Below are positions 41,918 through 51,099 of a stretch of 64,000 nucleotides of DNA, piece by piece. The stretch covers positions 62,001 through 126,000 of the forward strand of contig NZ_JBCEXH010000002.1 in the NCBI RefSeq assembly GCF_038751955.1, in the 5' to 3' direction. Position numbers and translations under genes: made by a program. Below the pieces are notes generated by a model that was given only the letters and a program-made list of their open reading frames with translations, was not told the DNA's origin and did not search any database. The first letter of the stretch is position 1, and every line of letters starts with the position of its first letter. This DNA is from Methanocalculus natronophilus. Its GTDB lineage: Archaea > Halobacteriota > Methanomicrobia > Methanomicrobiales > Methanocorpusculaceae.

Positions 41918-43546
41918 ATGGTTTCATCACCTTCTCTCTCCGATAGATACTGGGGAAGTTATGTGAGAGACGAAGCCTTGAAGGAGCTGTTTGCCCGCTG
42001 GACACGGGAGAGGCCATCTTTTGATCTCTCAGCATTTTTAAAAGAGTTACACGACCCCCGGGGCCACCAGCAGATGCTCAGTGTGATCCTCCCCCTCCTC
42101 TCTGAATACAGGTGCGAGATAGGAAAGAAAGATGGAGGCTTCATCGTCCGGTGGAGGCAGGAGGAGGAGGAGCCATGCAGGCCGGATGAACTGCCTCCCG
42201 GCCGGATGGTCGACGCTGCGATCCAGGACCAGATAGAGAGCTACATCACCGCCACAACCCGGAAACCATGGGATGATTCGGAGACACTCAAAAAGATCCA
42301 GGACGCAGTCATCGCCCAGAAGGAGAACTACTGGAAGGAGGGGGATAAACGGCAGATCCGGTACACAGACGAGTACAGCATCTTTGCCTACCTTGCCTAC
42401 CATTTTCCGGTCTACTACATCCAGATGCGCCACCTCCTCTCAGAGCTGATGCAGGACGGACTCCTCCCGAAGAGAATGGCGGTACTTGATGTCGGATCCG
42501 GGCCCGGGACGGTGACGCTTGCCCTCAGATCGATTCTGGCAGAGACACCCGGATGCCATGCGGCAGTCCATGCAATCGAACACTCAGATGCCTGGAGAGA
42601 GGCATACCAGGCACTCGTCCCTGCAATCTGCGAGGGTAGCAACAACTGTGCCACCCTGCCACCCATCCCACTCGATATCACCGATCCCGATGCACCACTT
42701 CCAGAAGGACCCTATGACCTGATCGTCTGTGCAAATATCCTCAACGAGATACCAGAGAAGACGGTCCGGGAGGCTGTGGTGATGCGGCTTGCAGGAACGC
42801 TCAGGGAGACCGGAGCCCTCCTCATCTCCGAGCCTGCCGATCTCGTCAATGCAACTGAGCTGCGGAACCTCTCACGGCGACTGCATGATCGTGGACTCTC
42901 AATCTTTGCCCCCTGCCTGGACATACGCGGCGTCCCCTGCAGTGTGCAGAGATGCTGGAGCTTTATCCAGCTGCCTGAGGTGAAACCCACCCGCCTGATG
43001 ACGGCGGTTGCCGCAACAGATGAGCCGTATCGGTTTTACAATACTGATATCAAGGCGGCATTTGCCATCCACAATAAAGACGGCAGAAAACGGATTGACT
43101 ATACCGTCCCCAGAACCGCAAAAGCTGATCGCATCTCCCGCCTGCATCTCCACGTTGGGAAAAAGATCAATGTGATTGCACAGAAGATATCAGAAAACAT
43201 CGGAGATTCAGGGACATACCTCTACCGGATCTGTGATGGAACCGGGAAACGGGAAGCCTATGCAGCACTCCCCGCATACCATATCGCAGATAAAAACAGC
43301 CATCTCCGGCGAGCCGCGTATGGATCTGTTCTCAGGTTTGACCGCGTACTGGTCAGGCACCACAAAAAGTACGATGCATACCACCTCCTCCTGACAAAAG
43401 AATCAGGTGTGGAGCTGGTTGCAGGAAAAATAACCAAAGAAGAGCCAGAGCCCCCGCGGGAAGCACGAAAAGAGACGAAACAGGGATTCAGACGGAGAGC
43501 TAAGCAGCAGGGACCATCCAAGACAAAGAAAAGCAAAAAGAAATGA
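41918..43546 (+). CDS. Rsm22-like small-subunit methyltransferase
   Basis: 542 residues from the ATG at 41918; the frame is open from 41807, but that part overlaps the end of the permease gene. The centre is a Rossmann SAM domain: MAVLDVGSGPGTVTLAL (motif I), AIEHSD, and YDLIVCANILNEIPE. The N-terminal helices and the C-terminal basic tail (KQGFRRRAKQQGPSKTKKSKKK) match the Rsm22 family, related to mitochondrial ribosome assembly factors. It probably methylates rRNA or assists the small subunit. The Rsm22 family usually has Cys-rich Fe-S ligands; I see only scattered Cys (e.g. PCLDIRGVPCSVQRC) that could fill that role. Confidence 0.85.
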   Translation: MVSSPSLSDRYWGSYVRDEALKELFARWTRERPSFDLSAFLKELHDPRGHQQMLSVILPLLSEYRCEIGKKDGGFIVRWRQEEEEPCRPDELPPGRMVDAAIQDQIESYITATTRKPWDDSETLKKIQDAVIAQKENYWKEGDKRQIRYTDEYSIFAYLAYHFPVYYIQMRHLLSELMQDGLLPKRMAVLDVGSGPGTVTLALRSILAETPGCHAAVHAIEHSDAWREAYQALVPAICEGSNNCATLPPIPLDITDPDAPLPEGPYDLIVCANILNEIPEKTVREAVVMRLAGTLRETGALLISEPADLVNATELRNLSRRLHDRGLSIFAPCLDIRGVPCSVQRCWSFIQLPEVKPTRLMTAVAATDEPYRFYNTDIKAAFAIHNKDGRKRIDYTVPRTAKADRISRLHLHVGKKINVIAQKISENIGDSGTYLYRICDGTGKREAYAALPAYHIADKNSHLRRAAYGSVLRFDRVLVRHHKKYDAYHLLLTKESGVELVAGKITKEEPEPPREARKETKQGFRRRAKQQGPSKTKKSKKK

Positions 43547-43577
43547 GTGTCTGAAGGGCAGGTGCCGGGCTATACCC

Positions 43578-44573
43578 TTACCGGAGCTCCCTGCCGTGAA
43601 GCCAGACACCACGCTCCTCAATCACCCGCCCGACAACACGGGCGCCGGGCACCATGGAGAGGACTGTCTCCACACTCGTTTCCGGGACAATGACGGCATA
43701 CCCCATCCCCATGTTGAATGTCCGGTACATCTCTTCCTCTGTGACATTTCCCTTCTCTGCAAGCCAGGTGAAGATCTCAGGAACCGGCAATGGATCATCA
43801 AAGGCATAGCCAAAAGAGCCTATCCGGTTGAAGTTCAGGAGGCCGCCACCGGTGATATGGCACATCCCGTGGATATCGCAGGCATCACAGACTGCAAGGA
43901 CTTCAGCATAGATCCGGGTTGGTGTAAGGAGAGCCTCGCCGACGGTTGTGCCACTTGGAAGGACTGCATCATACCCGCCATGGCCAGCTGCAATCTTTCG
44001 GGCAAGTGAGAGCCCGTTTGAATGGATACCACTTGAGGGAAACCCGATGATCAGGTCACCCGGACGAACCGATGAGCCATCAATCACCCGGTTGCGTTTC
44101 TGAATACCAAGACAGGTTCCGGCAAGATCAAGGCCGTTGACAAGCCCTTTTAATGTCGCGGTCTCACCGCCGACGATATTGATATTCGCCTGGCGTGCCC
44201 CCTCATTCAGTCCACGGCCGATCTCCCTCATCTTCTCAGGATCAAGCGATTCCGTGGCGATATAATCGACAAACGCAACAGGCTCAAGATTCATCACATA
44301 GAGATCATTGACATTCATCGCGATACAGTCGACCCCGACTGTTGACCAGTTGCAGAGCGCATCGGCAACAAGCATCTTTGTACCGACACCGTCTGTTGCC
44401 ATGGCAAGAACATAGGCACCACAGTCGATGAGCCCGGCAAAATGACCCGTGCCACCGACCTTCCCAAAGACGCCTTCACGCGTAAACGTCAGGGCGCTCA
44501 CAAGCGCCTGCACCGCTTCTGCTTCAAGATCAATATCAACACCGGCATCACGGTAGGTGGTGTTACTCATCAT
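43578..44573 (-). CDS. purM: Phosphoribosylformylglycinamidine cyclo-ligase
   Basis: 331 residues from the Met at 44573 (or 44570); the open frame extends further, but that would lie inside the aspartate kinase gene. It has TYRDAGVDID at the start, LAMATDGVGTKMLVAD, CIAMNVNDL, GETATLKG, GFPSSGIHSNGLSLARK and HITGGGLL. It closes the imidazole ring to give AIR in purine synthesis. The start overlaps the end of the aspartate kinase gene by 8-11 bases, so the two are translationally coupled. Confidence 0.97.
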   Translation of the reverse strand: MMSNTTYRDAGVDIDLEAEAVQALVSALTFTREGVFGKVGGTGHFAGLIDCGAYVLAMATDGVGTKMLVADALCNWSTVGVDCIAMNVNDLYVMNLEPVAFVDYIATESLDPEKMREIGRGLNEGARQANINIVGGETATLKGLVNGLDLAGTCLGIQKRNRVIDGSSVRPGDLIIGFPSSGIHSNGLSLARKIAAGHGGYDAVLPSGTTVGEALLTPTRIYAEVLAVCDACDIHGMCHITGGGLLNFNRIGSFGYAFDDPLPVPEIFTWLAEKGNVTEEEMYRTFNMGMGYAVIVPETSVETVLSMVPGARVVGRVIEERGVWLHGRELR

Positions 44574-45966
44574 CACACCTCTCAGAGAGCCTGTACTCAT
44601 CATGCAGAACCTGTATAGCTCGGGCACCGTCCTCTTCCCTGACAACAAACGAGATATTCACTTCGCTGGACCCTTGCGTGATCATCATCACGTTCACCCC
44701 GGCATTCCCAAGTGCCGAGAAGATCCTGCCGCTTGTTCCGGGGGTTCCTGCCATCCCGGCGCCGACAATGGCAAGAACGACAATATCCCTGTCATACGTA
44801 ACCTCCCTGATATAGCCGCGTTTCTGGATCCCGGACAGGGCTTCCAGTGCAGGGGTGAGATGATCCTCATCTATGACCAGGGTGATGTTTGCCTCAGATG
44901 ACCCCTGGGAGATGAGCATCACGTTCACCTCCCTGCTCGCAAGTGCAGAAAAGATCTCCCGTGCAACACCGGGCCTTCCAGCCATCTGTGCACCACCGAT
45001 CGTGAGGAGGGCAACCTTCCTGATAATCGAGATCGCCTTGACGACCCGCTGCTCCCGCTGTGCCGTCCTGACAACAGTTGTGCCTGGTGCTGACGGGTTG
45101 AAGGTATTCTTCACCCGGACAGGGATATCTTTCATCATTGCCGGTTCAATTGCTTTTGGATGGAGCACTTTTGTACCAAAGTACGAGAGTTCCATCATCT
45201 CAAGAAACGAGATGGATGGGAGAACGCGGGCATCCCGGATCATCCGTGGATCGGTTGTCATCACACCATCGACATCGGTCCAGATCCAGATCTCCTCAGC
45301 TTCGATCCCGGCACCGATGAGAGAACCGGTATAATCAGATCCGCTCCTGCCAAGCGTGGTGATAAACCCCTCTTCACTGCACCCCATGTACCCCATGATC
45401 ACCGGAACAGTATCCGGGAGAAGGGGCAACACCCTTGTCCTGATACGGTCATAGCTCTCGGGAAGCGCAACTGCTCCACCATGACAGGAGTTTGTGACTA
45501 TACCGGCTTCACAACCATCCAGCACAATTGAGGCAACACCCGCCTGGTTGAGGGCTGCAGAAACAACCGGGGCAGAAAGCCGCTCCCCAAAGGATATGAT
45601 AAAATCTCTCGACCGCGGGGTCAGTTCCCTCAGCGTATAGATAGCAGTGAGTATATGCTTCAGTTTCAGAAGCCTGTCATCGATAGAGGCGATAACCTCC
45701 TCCGGAGCATCCGGGGCAACCACATCAAGAACATGCAGGTGCCTGGAACGGAGCGCAGCTATCAGCGCATCGATCGGGGGGTTTTCTGATGATCGTACAA
45801 TCTCCTCAGCGGTTTCAATAAGCTGATCGGTGACACCGGTCATCGCCGATACAACAACTGCAAGCTCATCTCCCCTGCTCCTGTGGCTCTTCAGGATACC
45901 GGCCACGCGGCCGATAGCATGCTCATCACCAACAGATGTGCCGCCAAATTTCATTACAAGCCTCAT
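44563..45966 (-). CDS. Aspartate kinase
   Basis: 467 residues from the Met at 45966 (MRLVMKFGGTSVGD). The kinase core has KFGGTSVGD, FGERLSAPVVSAAL, GRSGSDYTGSLI and WTDVDGVMTTDPR. Two ACT domains follow (LLTIGGAQMAGRPGVAREIF and VLAIVGAGMAGTPGTSGRIF), each with the S-Q-G-S-S-E motif for effector binding; so it should be feedback-regulated. It makes aspartyl phosphate for Lys/Thr/Met synthesis. It is the upstream gene of purM and divergent from tfrA. Confidence 0.96.
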   Translation of the reverse strand: MRLVMKFGGTSVGDEHAIGRVAGILKSHRSRGDELAVVVSAMTGVTDQLIETAEEIVRSSENPPIDALIAALRSRHLHVLDVVAPDAPEEVIASIDDRLLKLKHILTAIYTLRELTPRSRDFIISFGERLSAPVVSAALNQAGVASIVLDGCEAGIVTNSCHGGAVALPESYDRIRTRVLPLLPDTVPVIMGYMGCSEEGFITTLGRSGSDYTGSLIGAGIEAEEIWIWTDVDGVMTTDPRMIRDARVLPSISFLEMMELSYFGTKVLHPKAIEPAMMKDIPVRVKNTFNPSAPGTTVVRTAQREQRVVKAISIIRKVALLTIGGAQMAGRPGVAREIFSALASREVNVMLISQGSSEANITLVIDEDHLTPALEALSGIQKRGYIREVTYDRDIVVLAIVGAGMAGTPGTSGRIFSALGNAGVNVMMITQGSSEVNISFVVREEDGARAIQVLHDEYRLSERCDDE

Positions 45967-46028
45967 TCCTGGCTCACCAAACCCCACGATGTATTTTAAG
46001 ATATTGCACGGCAGATGAATATAATACG

Positions 46029-47657
46029 ATGGGTGCGATTACAACGGAGGAATGCCATGTTCTCGTTATCGGGAGCGGCGGTGCAGGAATCAGGGCGGCG
46101 CTTGAGGCTGCACGGTACGGGGAGACGATCCTGGTTGGAAAGAGTGTTGCCGGAAAAGGCGGCTGCACCGTGATGGCGGAAGGAGGATATAACGCTGTTC
46201 TCCGTGAGACAGACACAATTTCAAGCCATCTCAACGATACACTCAAAGGAGGTGCATTTCTCAATGATCGGGCGCTTGCAGAGGTGCTTGTCAATGAAGC
46301 GCCCAACCGGATAGATGATCTCCTCAGGTTTGGAGCGGTATTCGATGCAGAAGACAGCTGCACCATTGCCCAGCGCCCATTTGGAGGACAGGCATTCGCA
46401 CGAACCTGTTATGCCGGAGACAGGACAGGCCATGAGATCGTGATGACCCTCCTTGAACGCCTCCGCGCATCTGACATCCGGCTCAGAAACGAGATCACCG
46501 CCCTTGAACTCGCAACAGACCAGGGCCGCGTCTGCGGCGCCTTTACCGCAACCCGTGATGGCGATATAGGGGCAATTGCAGCCGATGCGGTGGTGCTGGC
46601 AACCGGCGGGTGCGGCCAGATCTATGATATCACCACCAACTCAACGACCGGCACGGGCGACGGGTATGCACTCGGCTACCGGGCGGGAGCAGAACTCATC
46701 GACATGGAGATGGTCCAGTTTCATCCAACAGGTGCAGTCCACCCCTACGACGCACGCGGCAGGCTGATCACCGAGGCTGTCCGTGGAGAGGGGGGCATCC
46801 TGAAGAACAGTGAGGGAGAGCGGTTCATGGCCCGGTACGATCCTGAGCGGATGGAGCTCTCAACCAGGGATGTTGTTGCCCGATCAATTGCCACCGAGGT
46901 GCTTGAGGGGAGAGGAACACCCCGGGGCGGCGTCTGGCTTGATGTCACCCACCTCTCCAGCCAGCAGATAGAAGAGCGGCTGCCCCTGATGCTTGAGCAG
47001 TTCCTGAAGTTCGGTGTTGATATCCGCACGGAGCCGATGGAGGTTGCGCCAACTGCCCACCACATGATGGGCGGCCTCAGGATCACGCCTGAATGCAGAA
47101 CAACTGTCCCCGGACTCTTTGCCTGTGGAGAGGTGGCAGGCGGCGTCCATGGCGCAAACCGCCTCGGCGGGAACGCCCTTGCCGAGACACAGGTCTTTGG
47201 GCGGCGTGCAGGTGAGGCGGCAGGAAAAGAGAAGACCGGGAGACGGCGGATCGATCCAGAACAGGCGGCCCGTCTTGAGGAGCAGCTTGCATCATTTGAG
47301 CAGGGAGATACACGACCATCTGATCTTGCAGGCAGGCTGAAGAGAGTCATGTGGGATGGTGCAGGCATCTACAGGGACGCTGCCCGGCTCACGGAGACAC
47401 GGGAAGCAGTCCTTGCCATGAGCAGCATCACCCCCTCGGCATCATCGGGCGCCGGGATCATGGATGCCTGGACGATCCGGAATATGCTGCTTGTTGCAGG
47501 CATGATCCTTGATGGTGCGCTTCTCCGGCAGGAGTCACGCGGAGCACATGTCAGGGTCGATTGTGCGGCACGATGGGATCCAGTGGATTCTCCCTATGGC
47601 CATACCCGGATCGCACAAGCATGCCGCTGCATAGAAGTCACCGGGAGGATCGCATGA
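46029..47657 (+). CDS. tfrA: Thiol:fumarate reductase subunit A
   Basis: 542 residues from the ATG at 46029; the frame is open from 45936, but overlaps the aspartate kinase gene. It is a flavoprotein of the succinate dehydrogenase/fumarate reductase family: VLVIGSGGAGIRAALEAARYG (FAD), GKGGCTVMAEGGYNA, NSTTGTGDGYALGYRAGAELIDMEMVQFHPTG, HHMMGGLRI and the active-site region GVHGANRLGGNALAE. In methanogens TfrA reduces fumarate with electrons from coenzymes M and B. The stop overlaps the tfrB start (ATGA). Confidence 0.95.
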   Translation: MGAITTEECHVLVIGSGGAGIRAALEAARYGETILVGKSVAGKGGCTVMAEGGYNAVLRETDTISSHLNDTLKGGAFLNDRALAEVLVNEAPNRIDDLLRFGAVFDAEDSCTIAQRPFGGQAFARTCYAGDRTGHEIVMTLLERLRASDIRLRNEITALELATDQGRVCGAFTATRDGDIGAIAADAVVLATGGCGQIYDITTNSTTGTGDGYALGYRAGAELIDMEMVQFHPTGAVHPYDARGRLITEAVRGEGGILKNSEGERFMARYDPERMELSTRDVVARSIATEVLEGRGTPRGGVWLDVTHLSSQQIEERLPLMLEQFLKFGVDIRTEPMEVAPTAHHMMGGLRITPECRTTVPGLFACGEVAGGVHGANRLGGNALAETQVFGRRAGEAAGKEKTGRRRIDPEQAARLEEQLASFEQGDTRPSDLAGRLKRVMWDGAGIYRDAARLTETREAVLAMSSITPSASSGAGIMDAWTIRNMLLVAGMILDGALLRQESRGAHVRVDCAARWDPVDSPYGHTRIAQACRCIEVTGRIA

Positions 47658-49114
47658 AAGAGATTACCCTCACAATAGAGAGATCAGATCCGGCACAGGA
47701 GAGGAAACCGCACCGTGAGACCTACACCATCACGGTCAATGAGGGTGCCCGTGTGCTTGATGCACTTGAAGAAGTGAAACGCACCCATGACCCGTCACTC
47801 CTCTTCCGTGCATGCTGCCGTGCCGGCCAGTGCGGATCATGTGCCGTCAGGGTCAACAAAAACCCGGTTCTTGCCTGTATGGAAGAGGCATCCGACCAGA
47901 TGCTGGTTGAGCCCCTTGAGCTGCCGGTGATCCGGGATCTCGCAACCGAGATTGCGCCTGTTCTTGAGAAACTGGCCCGGATAACAGAATCAGGTGAGCC
48001 CCGGCCCCTCTCAAAAGAGGAGGTGGAGGCGATAAAGCCCCTCCGTGAATGTATCGAGTGCCTCAGTTGTGTCTCGGTATGCCCTGCACTGAAGGTTGTT
48101 GATTTTGCCGGGCCGACTGCCATGCGGCAGGAGATGCGGTGTGCACTTGATCCGCGTGACACAACAGACAGGATACCTGAGGCAATAGAACGGGGGCTGT
48201 TTGCCTGCACCACCTGCCACCGGTGTGTCGAGGTCTGTCCAAAAGAGATCGAGATCCCCGGCAAGGCAATCGAGAAGCTCCGGGAGCGGGCAAACCAGGC
48301 AGGACTCACCCTTCCCCGCCACCAGGAGGTGGCACAGCTCATCGAAGAGACAGGCAGGAGTGTTGAACAGACAAAAACCACCTTCCTCGAAGAGGTGCCT
48401 GAGGTGATCGAGCCGGACGGAGCGGTGAAGATGACGGTCGGTTTCTTCACCGGCTGCATGTTCAATGGGCGGGTGCCGAAGCCTGCGCTTGACGCAATGG
48501 ACGTGCTGAAGCGAAACGGCATCCGGGTGATCATCCCCCACGAGCAGGTCTGCTGCGGATCCCCGCTCATCCGGACAGGACAGACAAAGATACTTCCTGA
48601 CCTGAAGCAGAAGAATATCGGGGCGTTTGCCTCAAGGGGCATTGAGATCGTCATGACGATGTGTGCCGGGTGCGGCTCCACCCTGAAGAATGATTATGAC
48701 ACTCCCTTCACCGTGATGGATATCACCGAGGTGCTGGTGAAAGCAGGAATTGAGGCTCCTGCAAAACTCCCCGTGAAAGCAACCTACCATGACCCCTGCC
48801 ACCTGCTCCGCGGCCAGGGTTTACGCGAACCCCCACGGATCATCCTTGAACAGGTTGTGGAAGAGTATATCCCGATGCCGGCACAGTGCTGCGGGGCAGG
48901 CGGGGGTGTACGATCCGGCCAGCCCGAAGAGGCAGCAGCCCTTGGAAAACTCCGTGGCGAGGCGATTGCAGAGACCGGAGCAGATATCGTCGTCACTATC
49001 TGCCCCTTCTGCGAGTTCCATATCCAGGAGCAGACCGATAAGCCGGTGAAGAACCTGGCAACCCTTCTGCTGGAAGGATACCGGAAGAAGGATCAGGAGA
49101 AATCCGGGGATTGA
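47654..49114 (+). CDS. tfrB: Thiol:fumarate reductase subunit B
   Basis: 486 residues from the ATG at 47654, which overlaps the tfrA stop. The N-terminal third holds a [2Fe-2S] domain (CCRAGQCGSC) and two cluster-binding motifs (CIECLSCVSVCP and CTTCHRCVEVCPK). The C-terminal half is HdrB-like with the CCG motifs CCGSPLIRTG and CCGAGGGVRSG, the site that oxidises CoM-SH and CoB-SH to the heterodisulfide. Thus the subunit links thiol oxidation to the flavin of TfrA. Cytosolic complex, supplies succinate for biosynthesis. Confidence 0.96.
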   Translation: MKEITLTIERSDPAQERKPHRETYTITVNEGARVLDALEEVKRTHDPSLLFRACCRAGQCGSCAVRVNKNPVLACMEEASDQMLVEPLELPVIRDLATEIAPVLEKLARITESGEPRPLSKEEVEAIKPLRECIECLSCVSVCPALKVVDFAGPTAMRQEMRCALDPRDTTDRIPEAIERGLFACTTCHRCVEVCPKEIEIPGKAIEKLRERANQAGLTLPRHQEVAQLIEETGRSVEQTKTTFLEEVPEVIEPDGAVKMTVGFFTGCMFNGRVPKPALDAMDVLKRNGIRVIIPHEQVCCGSPLIRTGQTKILPDLKQKNIGAFASRGIEIVMTMCAGCGSTLKNDYDTPFTVMDITEVLVKAGIEAPAKLPVKATYHDPCHLLRGQGLREPPRIILEQVVEEYIPMPAQCCGAGGGVRSGQPEEAAALGKLRGEAIAETGADIVVTICPFCEFHIQEQTDKPVKNLATLLLEGYRKKDQEKSGD

Positions 49115-49162
49115 TTGCCCGGCTTACATCAATACTTTTGCCTCCTCGTTATTTTATGTGGG

Positions 49163-49405
49163 TAGTTTGAAGCAGGTGCGGCGCGGGTATCGGGGGGGCG
49201 GGGTAATCGAGGGAGCAGGATGACAGAGCTGATACACCCTTGCTCATCAGAGCAACCTGAAAGGCGATTCCGAAGGAAGCGGGGTGTTATCTGCTTCTGG
49301 CAGCCCCCGAAGCATTCCCGCCCCCTCCCGCGCCTGCATCTGCAGATACCCGGTTCAACATCCCTTGCGGAGCATGTGTGGACGGGGACGGGGGGGTGGG
49401 GAAAA
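49163..49405 (+). repeat. Dispersed structured repeat, copy E (middle part)
   Basis: About 240 bases that align with the GC-rich middle of copies A and B, in the same orientation, but clearly more diverged. It starts with TTTGAAGCAGGTGCGGCGCG. The stem TTGCTC/GAGCAA is kept with loop ATCA (49240-49255), and the second stem is kept in changed form (CGATTCC-GAA-GGAAGCG). The C-rich and G-rich arms of the long hairpin are present. It lies between tfrB and the DUF234 ATPase gene. From 49406 to 49539 I see nothing further. Confidence 0.75.
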
Positions 49406-49539
49406 ACGCCTCAGCGAACAGATCCTAATGATGATGGAAACACCTGATAACCTGATGATGACTCGCCCCCTTGTAAAACCCATACAAATCAGCGAATTGC
49501 CATACTTTTGAGAGCCGTCAGGTGATCCGGAGAAGCCAG

Positions 49540-50940
49540 TCAATTCTCCAGAAGCCGGGAGGCCAGGCCTTCAAGATCCATGAGATCATAGCAGATAACC
49601 TGTTCATCTGCTTCTGGCCTGCGTGAGAAGGTCCGTGCAACAATGCAATAATACTCCCGCCGCTTCTCATTCTGCCAGGATACCCTGCCTGCCTTTTTTA
49701 CAAGCTCTGCATAGAGCTTCTTTCCATCAACATTATCCTGCCATTTGCATTCACAGAAGAGGATTGATGGAGGATCATCACTGATAGAGACGATATCTAT
49801 CTCTTCTCCCCTGTACCACCAGCTGCCAATCCGGGTATAGACAAAAGGAAGGAGATGATTTTCATTAAAGAGATCAAAGAGATCCATCACCATCGCCTCA
49901 AAATGCCTGCCTGCATACCTTGAGAAACGTGGCCTGACGAACTGATCAACAATCAGCCGGGTGTTACCACGCTCAAGGGTTTCAATATTGGGATGAACGA
50001 ATGAGAACCAGAAGTCGAAGAGATTATCTGAGAGAAAATAAAGACCACGCCTGCTATTGGTCCCCTCTGTTACCGGAATACGGCGGTATACCAGGTGGAG
50101 ATCGATCAGTATCGAGAGATACTTATTGACAATACTCTTTGATAAGCCACAATCATTGCATATCAATCCGATTGTATGATTTCCCTGTGCTATTGAGAAG
50201 AGGATGGAAAAATAATAGCGGGGTTCGACCAGTTCTGATCTGAGAACAAAATCAACATCCCGAAAGAGGAATGCATCCTCACGCAGTATTTTGTCTTCAA
50301 TATTGGCAAAGATGTCCGCATTCGTATCGGCACCCATAATATACGCAGGAGTTCCGCCAAAAACCGAATAGAACTCAACTGCTTTCTGCACAGACTTCAG
50401 GTAATCAAGGATATGGATGAAGCGGAGGGGCTGAAGGAGGATCTGACCGGTCCTTCTCCCAAAGAGAGGGCTGGCATGAACCATCGTTGACTCTTCCATC
50501 ATTGCAATGCTGGAGCCAGAGAGTATCAGAAATATCCTGCTATCCTTCAGATGAGTATCCCAGTAATCCTGAAGAATAGAGGGGAGGGAGGGATCCTCCT
50601 TGACAAGATACGGGAACTCATCGATGGAAAGGACAAAACGCTCATCTGAATGCTTCAGAAGGTACTCAAAGAAACTATCCCAATCGGCAAAGGAGGTTTT
50701 TTTCAGAAAATTATCATTAAAATATTCCCCAAGCTTTAATGAGAAGCGCCGGAGCTGGAGGGTTCTTGACTCCTCACGTGCAAGGAGGCGAATGCCTTTC
50801 TCTCTGGCGATGAACCTATCGATCAGTTCACTCTTTCCAACCCTCCGGCGTCCATATATAATCAGCAGTTCGGCTTTTCCCCCCAGGTAACGGCTCTGTA
50901 GCATTGAGGTCTCCCGGTGCCGATCAAGGAATATACTCAT
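49540..50940 (-). CDS. Archaeal ATPase with DUF234 nuclease-like domain
   Basis: 466 residues from the Met at 50940 (MSIFLDRHRETSML); an upstream in-frame start at 50973 is weaker. P-loop IYGRRRVGKSELI, Walker B FVLSIDEFPYL and LILSGSSIAMM belong to the archaeal ATPase (PF01637) family, followed by a winged helix (CNDCGLSKSIVNKYLSIL) and a DUF234 domain with RIGSWWYRGEEIDIVSI and ILFCECKWQ, which resembles the PD-(D/E)xK nuclease core. Such genes are widespread in archaea, often in mobile regions; function unknown. It lies next to repeat copy E. Confidence 0.9.
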   Translation of the reverse strand: MSIFLDRHRETSMLQSRYLGGKAELLIIYGRRRVGKSELIDRFIAREKGIRLLAREESRTLQLRRFSLKLGEYFNDNFLKKTSFADWDSFFEYLLKHSDERFVLSIDEFPYLVKEDPSLPSILQDYWDTHLKDSRIFLILSGSSIAMMEESTMVHASPLFGRRTGQILLQPLRFIHILDYLKSVQKAVEFYSVFGGTPAYIMGADTNADIFANIEDKILREDAFLFRDVDFVLRSELVEPRYYFSILFSIAQGNHTIGLICNDCGLSKSIVNKYLSILIDLHLVYRRIPVTEGTNSRRGLYFLSDNLFDFWFSFVHPNIETLERGNTRLIVDQFVRPRFSRYAGRHFEAMVMDLFDLFNENHLLPFVYTRIGSWWYRGEEIDIVSISDDPPSILFCECKWQDNVDGKKLYAELVKKAGRVSWQNEKRREYYCIVARTFSRRPEADEQVICYDLMDLEGLASRLLEN

Positions 50941-51028
50941 AAGTATTATACTACAAAGTGTACTATTTAGCATTTGTGGTGAGGGAAATCAAAGAAGGAG
51001 ATAAAGCTGAATGGGGAGAGCCTAGAGG

Positions 51029-51037
51029 TTTATATAG
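51029..51037 (+). promoter_or_regulatory. TATA box of the stressosome operon
   Basis: TTTATATAG, about 65 bases before the ATG at 51100. A start about 25 bases downstream would give a leader of ~40 bases with the ribosome binding site GGTGAT near 51090. It is the only good promoter seen before the six-gene run. Confidence 0.6.
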
Positions 51038-51099
51038 CTTCAGTTCCAATCGGCATATCAGAGAGAAACGTATCTCATTTGAGAGAAGGGTGATGGTCT

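Noticed and set aside
47722-48681. 319-codon open frame on the minus strand
   Set aside because: Fully antisense to tfrB, whose Fe-S and CCG motifs are unmistakable.
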